Origin: a bacterium
Lineage (GTDB): Bacteria > Patescibacteriota > Minisyncoccia > UBA6257 > 1-14-0-10-44-23
Assembly (NCBI GenBank): GCA_030699515.1
Contig: JAUYME010000064.1
Location: forward strand, 1 to 9,811
Length of the DNA stretch: 9,811 nt
Direction of reading: 5' to 3'
Part shown: piece by piece, positions 5,942-9,811 of the stretch
Layout of the letters: each line of letters opens with the position of its first letter
Numbering within the stretch: the first letter of the stretch is position 1
Made by a program: the position numbers and the translations under genes
The notes under the pieces: model-generated
What the model saw: the letters and a program-made list of their open reading frames with translations, nothing else
Databases searched by the model: none
What the model was told of the DNA's origin: nothing

Positions 5942-7788
5942 AGAATCGCCTCTTCAAATTCTAGTTTTTGCTCAATGCGCTCAAGTGTCACTTGCGCGCG
6001 TGGATCTGTTGGAGAAAGCTCTACGGCGCGCTTTGCAAGCTCCACAGCTTTTTCAAAAACCTCGCCCGAGAAATCATCTACAATCAGCATGCGCACATAA
6101 CGCATTCTGGCATTAACTAAAATTAGCTCGTATTCATAGGGGCGTTTTTGCACCAAATAATCTAAGTAGGCAATTATATTGTCAGCTTCTTGAAGAAAAA
6201 CTTCTTTTGATTGTGGATCTGCCGATCTAAATTTTTCTACATTGTTTATATAACCTGTATACACACGGTTAAAGGTAAGCTCTGCATCATATTGATCCCC
6301 AATTGGGGATATGCCTGCAAGGGTTGGCCATGCTGAAGCGCGGGCTGGCAGAGCTGTGTTGTACACCCTTGAGATTGTGCGCGCTTTTTTGTGCGGTAGA
6401 TATATAGTGTAGATAAACATTGTCAGTGCGATAAGCATTAGTGCTGCCATTAATATTTTCCCGTTGCGCTCCACCAGCGCTTTTTTGCCTTCCTCACTAT
6501 TAGCAGTTTTAGCGTAAGCAACTCCTGCGATTAGGAATAAAATCATGTACGAAACAATTAAGTCAAAAACAAACTGCGCCTGTATAAACCACGCTGTGAA
6601 GGCGCCCAAAAGCAAGCTCGCTGCCAAGCGATTACTCGTTTTCAGCCTAGATAGGGCGATAACAATGGTGGCAAGGAAAAAGAGCAATGCTAAAAACAAT
6701 ACAATCCCTCCGTCTGAAAGCGAATCTATAAAAATGTTGTGAGGCTGATCTACCAGCACTTCTCTGGGGTTTCCTTCAGCCAACATGCGGGGGTTGAAAT
6801 ATTTATGGTAAGGAACACCAAACATGCCTGGCCCCCAGCCTAAAATTGGTCGCTCCTGAAGACCCTGTATGCCAATATCCCAGTATATAAACCTTGCCTC
6901 TGTTGAAACACGGCCAAATTCCTTATGCACAGTAGAGCTTGGAATAGCCAAAAGAACTGCTAAAACAACGATTAACGCCAGAACGGATAGTAGCGCGATT
7001 TTTCCCGCTCTGCGAATTTTTGCCCTAGGGCTGAAAGCCAGCCAGAAGGAAAAAGCGATTGGCGCTCCAAAAGTAAGTCCCAAAAAGGCACCTCGGGTGC
7101 TTCCGATTAGGCTGGTAACATCATTAAAGAGCTGAATGCCAAATATTACTTGCCATTCAACAAAAAGCGGAGAAAGAAGAATTGGCAATGCCAGCAGTGC
7201 CCACCATATTTTTGCGTTTTTTGCTTTTGCCGACAAAAACAAATAGGCTACAAAAAATACCTGCCAGACCATATATGCTCCAGCCGTAGAAGAGTTGCCC
7301 ATTAACCCGCCGCCCCTGTAAATGGCTTGCTTTACAAAGATCATTATAGAAATTGACAAAATTACTGCTCCAAATACAGAAGCCTTCAATAGGCTACGAA
7401 TAAATTTTTTGCCTCTCACCATCACCAGCGTGTAGCAATTGATTGCAAAAATAGTAAGAAAGAAGATTGTAAAAGCCCCGTCTAAGCGCTCTATAGAAGA
7501 GAAAAATGAAACTACCGGATCCATGCTGGTAATAGACACCAGCATGAACGCTGCTAGGTAAATAAGCAGGCCGTAACTTGGCCAGCTTTTGAAGAAAGCT
7601 TTTGCTATATAGCGCTGCCTAAGCCATGTCCATGCAGTAAGCAACCCCAAGACTAGGCTGGCGCTGGCAAAAAGAAAGTATCTAAACGCAGTAAAGGTGC
7701 CGTAACCGGGAATATAGGCGATAGGCATAAGAAATGCCAAAAGTATGGTGATTGTTTCTGCTACTTTAACAGATTTGAGCGTATGCAT
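5938..7788 (-). CDS. O-antigen ligase/O-oligosaccharyltransferase-family membrane protein, upstream paralogue
   Basis: This 616-residue polytopic protein is of the same superfamily as the downstream gene. Hydrophobic segments run from about 12 to 465. Landmarks are LMGNSSTAGAYMVW (162-175), STRGAFLG (230-237), LGWGPGMFG (316-324) and DQPHNIFIDSLSDGG (347-361), each alignable with the matching motif of the neighbour, so the two are tandem paralogues. IERLDGAF (99-106) corresponds to IQRGDGLV (101-108) in the neighbour. The soluble tail from about 465 carries one TPR-like helix pair near 576-612 (AVELAKRAVELSPTDPRAQ), shorter than in the neighbour. It is the first gene of the pair, lies 46 bases past a strong terminator, and has TATAAT 7 bases before the ATG with no Shine-Dalgarno sequence. 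Ligase, polymerase and O-oligosaccharyltransferase activities cannot be separated by eye. Confidence 0.82.
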   Translation of the reverse strand: MHTLKSVKVAETITILLAFLMPIAYIPGYGTFTAFRYFLFASASLVLGLLTAWTWLRQRYIAKAFFKSWPSYGLLIYLAAFMLVSITSMDPVVSFFSSIERLDGAFTIFFLTIFAINCYTLVMVRGKKFIRSLLKASVFGAVILSISIMIFVKQAIYRGGGLMGNSSTAGAYMVWQVFFVAYLFLSAKAKNAKIWWALLALPILLSPLFVEWQVIFGIQLFNDVTSLIGSTRGAFLGLTFGAPIAFSFWLAFSPRAKIRRAGKIALLSVLALIVVLAVLLAIPSSTVHKEFGRVSTEARFIYWDIGIQGLQERPILGWGPGMFGVPYHKYFNPRMLAEGNPREVLVDQPHNIFIDSLSDGGIVLFLALLFFLATIVIALSRLKTSNRLAASLLLGAFTAWFIQAQFVFDLIVSYMILFLIAGVAYAKTANSEEGKKALVERNGKILMAALMLIALTMFIYTIYLPHKKARTISRVYNTALPARASAWPTLAGISPIGDQYDAELTFNRVYTGYINNVEKFRSADPQSKEVFLQEADNIIAYLDYLVQKRPYEYELILVNARMRYVRMLIVDDFSGEVFEKAVELAKRAVELSPTDPRAQVTLERIEQKLEFEEAIL

Positions 7789-7795
7789 GGTTTTT

Positions 7796-7801
7796 ATTAT
7801 A
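7796..7801 (-). promoter_or_regulatory. Perfect -10 element directly before the ligase operon
   Basis: TATAAT on the - strand ends 7 bases before the ATG at 7788 and begins 2 bases after the terminator stem. The predicted start lies about one base before the ATG, giving a leaderless message. No good -35 hexamer exists at 16-18 bases, where the terminator stem lies, and the TGn extension is absent. Confidence 0.45.
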
Positions 7802-7803
7802 AC

Positions 7804-7833
7804 GCAAAACCCCGCTAAAGGGCGGGGTTTTGC
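7804..7833 (-). terminator. Strong intrinsic terminator of the surface-protein gene
   Basis: A perfect 12-bp inverted repeat (arms 7804-7815 and 7822-7833) has a 6-base loop and a GCGGGG core flanked by A4 and T4. It lies 47 bases past the stop of the S-layer-like gene and 15 bases before the next ATG. The A/T flanks make it potentially active in both directions. A second, weaker hairpin with a 2-base bulge (CTAGT-CGC paired with GCG-AA-ACTAG) is at 7838-7862. Confidence 0.85.
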
Positions 7834-7879
7834 TGAACTAGTCGCTATTCTCGCGAAACTAGAGAGCTTAAACGTTAGT

Positions 7880-9811
7880 TTACTCGTCGTAGTTTAGAGA
7901 GAGCGGACCAGCCACGAAGTCTTCTAGATCTAATGTGTAACTTAGAGCGCCTTCAGCATCGCTGAGAGCGTACCTAATATCATCGATCGCTAGAAGGAAT
8001 TGACCGTCGGCTTGAGCCTGTATTTCAACAGTCACTGTGAAACGTGCAGTCTCGCCATCAAGTACCTGCTTGGCGTTTGTACCATCTGTACAATTGGTAC
8101 AGGTGATAAGTGAACTTACGATTGAACCAATACCTGAGTCTAGTGTTAGGTCCATCTCAGTTGTGCCTCCGGTTAGGTCTGGAGCGGTTTCATCAATGAA
8201 GATGTCTCCATCCCATGCAGTCACGTCGAAGACGAAGGTAAATGTTCCTTGATCGTGGTCGTCGGTGTTTGCAATGTCTCCAGAGTGAGACTCAACAGCT
8301 GTTGGACTACCTACTAACTCAACTGTGAATCCAACGTCGCGAAGTTCGTTGAATTCACCAGTAGCGCTGCCGGTAATGTCGGCGTCTGCTAGTGCGGTGT
8401 TAGACTCGTCACGAACGTTCCATAGTGCAGCTACGTCTGTAGTGTACTCGGTGATTTGAGCAAGGATTGTGTCTCCTAGATCACTGGTACCACTAAGGTC
8501 GACAATGTCGATAAGAATTCTACCATCAATCTTTTCACCAGCGTCTAGAGTGTAGTTAACGTCGTCAATGTGAACTCTTTCTTGAGTTCCAACGCTGGCT
8601 CCGTCGGCATCGTCGTGATAGCTTGCGGTTCCGTAGTTTTGACCATCAAGTTCTAGAGTAACTGCTGGAGAAGTACCTCCAGAAATTACGTTGTCAACGT
8701 GAGCTGCTGTTGCGTCAACATTGAATTCAACTCCAAAGTCACGAATTTCAAGGTCGCTGTCTCCCTTTGCTTCAAGGCTGAAGTAAAGAACTGCAACGTT
8801 TTCGGTTATTCCGTCACCACTGGTGTCCATGTTGATTAGGTGAGCTTCGTTAACTGCTTCACCTGCTGCTCCGCTCTTTTCGCTGATCTTAAGTTCAATG
8901 TCTGCAGCGGTTGCGAAGGTAGCGAATGTGAAGGTTCTAGTTGCTGTTCCTGGATCTTCAGAGATCATCGCACCTAGTGCGTCTCTGTAACGAACGGAAG
9001 TAATATCAGCTGTCCAAGTTTCTCCAGTGTTTCCGCTGTCAATGGTGTTAGCACCAGAAACTGCGACAACTAGTTCACCCTTGTCGTCTTCCCTTACAAC
9101 AGCACCTGCATCTAATGTGATGGTGCTGGTGTAGCTGTTGTCGTCGTCGAATTCGTCGGCGTCAACACGTCCGATTTCGTCTCCGTCCAACCAAACAGAT
9201 ACTTCAGATGCATACTCTTCGAAGTCGTCGTCAGCTGTTCCTTTAGCAAACGCAACTCTAACTGCAGTGATTTCTACGTCAGAACCGTTTGGCTCTACTT
9301 CAAGACCGATAACTTCTTCATCATTTTCGTCTTCACCAACTTCTTCGTTAGAAAGGCTAGACATTAGAGTGTAGTCGATTGAACCTGCACCACCTTGTAG
9401 AGTGGTTGTGGTAGTGGTTGTGGTAGTAGTTGTAGTAGTAGTTGTTGAACACATACTACCGTACTTAGCACGTGAGATTGGTCCCCAGTATCCTGCAGTT
9501 GGAGAAACTCCGTTTGCAGCCTGCCAAGCGCCTAGAGCGGCTTGGGTGATTGGGCCAAAGTATCCGGTTGCACCACCACTAAAGGTGAAGTGTCCGGTTC
9601 CTGTTAGGTAGTTTTGAAGTGCAGTAACTGCAGCTCCTTGGCTACCAACTGTCATATCGCTGCTTGCTGTAAGGCTAGCATCACAACCTGCGGTTGTGGT
9701 ACCACCCTGCAATTGAGCGATTAAAGCGGTAAGCTGCATAATCTGAGCTTGTAGCTCAGAAACTGTTTGTGCACCAGCAACTGGTACAAAAGCTGCAACT
9801 CCGCTTAGTGA
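7880..9811 (-). CDS. Exported S-layer-like surface protein with peptidoglycan-binding-like domain (5' end outside the window)
   Basis: The frame stays open to the right edge, so the internal ATG at 9739 is not the start; 643 residues are visible. The 24 residues before that Met include VAAFVPVAGAQTVSELQAQ, which reads as the end of a signal peptide with cleavage after AGA, then a short coiled-coil-like helix. Numbering from the internal Met, a peptidoglycan-binding-like domain spans about 25-97 with paired GYFGPITQAAL (59-69) and GYWGPISRAKY (83-93), bracketed by C19 and C97, a likely disulfide. Residues 99-113 are 15 threonines. The rest, 120-619, is acidic and beta-rich with about three similar modules and a CTNC pair (547-550). 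I know this architecture from abundant CPR surface proteins; an S-layer role is inferred. The gene is visibly richer in G+C than the ligase genes and ends at a strong terminator, suggesting a highly expressed single-gene unit. Confidence 0.8.
   Translation of the reverse strand, partial: SLSGVAAFVPVAGAQTVSELQAQIMQLTALIAQLQGGTTTAGCDASLTASSDMTVGSQGAAVTALQNYLTGTGHFTFSGGATGYFGPITQAALGAWQAANGVSPTAGYWGPISRAKYGSMCSTTTTTTTTTTTTTTTLQGGAGSIDYTLMSSLSNEEVGEDENDEEVIGLEVEPNGSDVEITAVRVAFAKGTADDDFEEYASEVSVWLDGDEIGRVDADEFDDDNSYTSTITLDAGAVVREDDKGELVVAVSGANTIDSGNTGETWTADITSVRYRDALGAMISEDPGTATRTFTFATFATAADIELKISEKSGAAGEAVNEAHLINMDTSGDGITENVAVLYFSLEAKGDSDLEIRDFGVEFNVDATAAHVDNVISGGTSPAVTLELDGQNYGTASYHDDADGASVGTQERVHIDDVNYTLDAGEKIDGRILIDIVDLSGTSDLGDTILAQITEYTTDVAALWNVRDESNTALADADITGSATGEFNELRDVGFTVELVGSPTAVESHSGDIANTDDHDQGTFTFVFDVTAWDGDIFIDETAPDLTGGTTEMDLTLDSGIGSIVSSLITCTNCTDGTNAKQVLDGETARFTVTVEIQAQADGQFLLAIDDIRYALSDAEGALSYTLDLEDFVAGPLSLNYDE
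9401..9445 (-). repeat. ACN trinucleotide tract encoding 15 consecutive threonines
   Basis: Fifteen ACN codons in a row (a mixture of ACT, ACA and ACC) encode the linker between the peptidoglycan-binding-like domain and the beta-rich region of the surface protein. The opposite strand reads as poly-Val in a shadow frame. Mixed codons should limit slippage, but in-frame length change between strains is possible. The tract is a plausible O-glycosylation site. Confidence 0.9.

Noticed and set aside
5682..6116. 144-codon + strand ORF across the junction of the two ligase genes
   Set aside because: It lies fully antisense to two well-supported membrane-protein genes and shows no domain; its hydrophobic stretch mirrors the opposite strand's composition.
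9402..9611. + strand ORF beginning with a long valine run
   Set aside because: It is the antisense shadow of the threonine tract in the surface-protein gene; the remainder has no recognisable domain and no promoter or ribosome binding site.
9737..9739. ATG as the start of the surface-protein gene
   Set aside because: The frame continues upstream to the window edge and encodes the end of a signal peptide, so the real start is beyond 9811.

Overview
The window looks like a piece of a Candidate Phyla Radiation (Patescibacteria, Parcubacteria-like) chromosome. The strongest clue is the right-hand gene. It encodes an exported protein with a two-lobed peptidoglycan-binding-like domain, a short low-complexity linker and a long acidic beta-rich region, an architecture I recognise as the abundant S-layer-like surface proteins of these small-genome bacteria. 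AT-rich spacers, tightly packed genes and a stand-alone four-helix-bundle gene fit the same origin. The assignment comes from protein architecture, not from a marker gene.

Layout: the left edge holds the 3' end of a prolyl-tRNA synthetase gene on the + strand (2-265). Everything else is on the - strand and runs right to left. From the right these are the S-layer-like protein (9811-7880, 5' end outside the window), a strong terminator (7833-7804), two overlapping genes for polytopic O-antigen ligase/O-oligosaccharyltransferase-type proteins (7788-5938 and 5941-3785), an NAD-dependent sugar epimerase (3739-2786), a stand-alone nucleotidyltransferase (2736-2290), a possible 24-codon ORF or gene remnant (2303-2229), an RmlC/FdtA-like cupin (2102-1671), a four-helix-bundle protein (1611-1267) and an RmlD-like reductase (1217-333). 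No spacer exceeds 190 bases.

How the genes may work together: the epimerase, cupin, reductase and nucleotidyltransferase are enzymes of activated-sugar synthesis. The two ligases belong to a superfamily that transfers or polymerises lipid-linked glycans outside the membrane. The neighbouring surface protein carries 15 consecutive threonines between its wall-binding and beta-rich parts, which is a plausible O-glycan acceptor. I infer a cell-surface glycosylation locus; no experiment or database search supports this here.

Two non-coding patterns stand out. First, a 37-39 base AT-rich element occurs as two direct copies, one inverted copy and one shortened copy, all in the spacers around the four-helix-bundle and sugar genes. 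Second, several genes have a -10-like hexamer only 6-9 bases before the ATG and no usable Shine-Dalgarno sequence, which suggests leaderless transcripts. The second gene of the overlapping ligase pair does have a good Shine-Dalgarno sequence.
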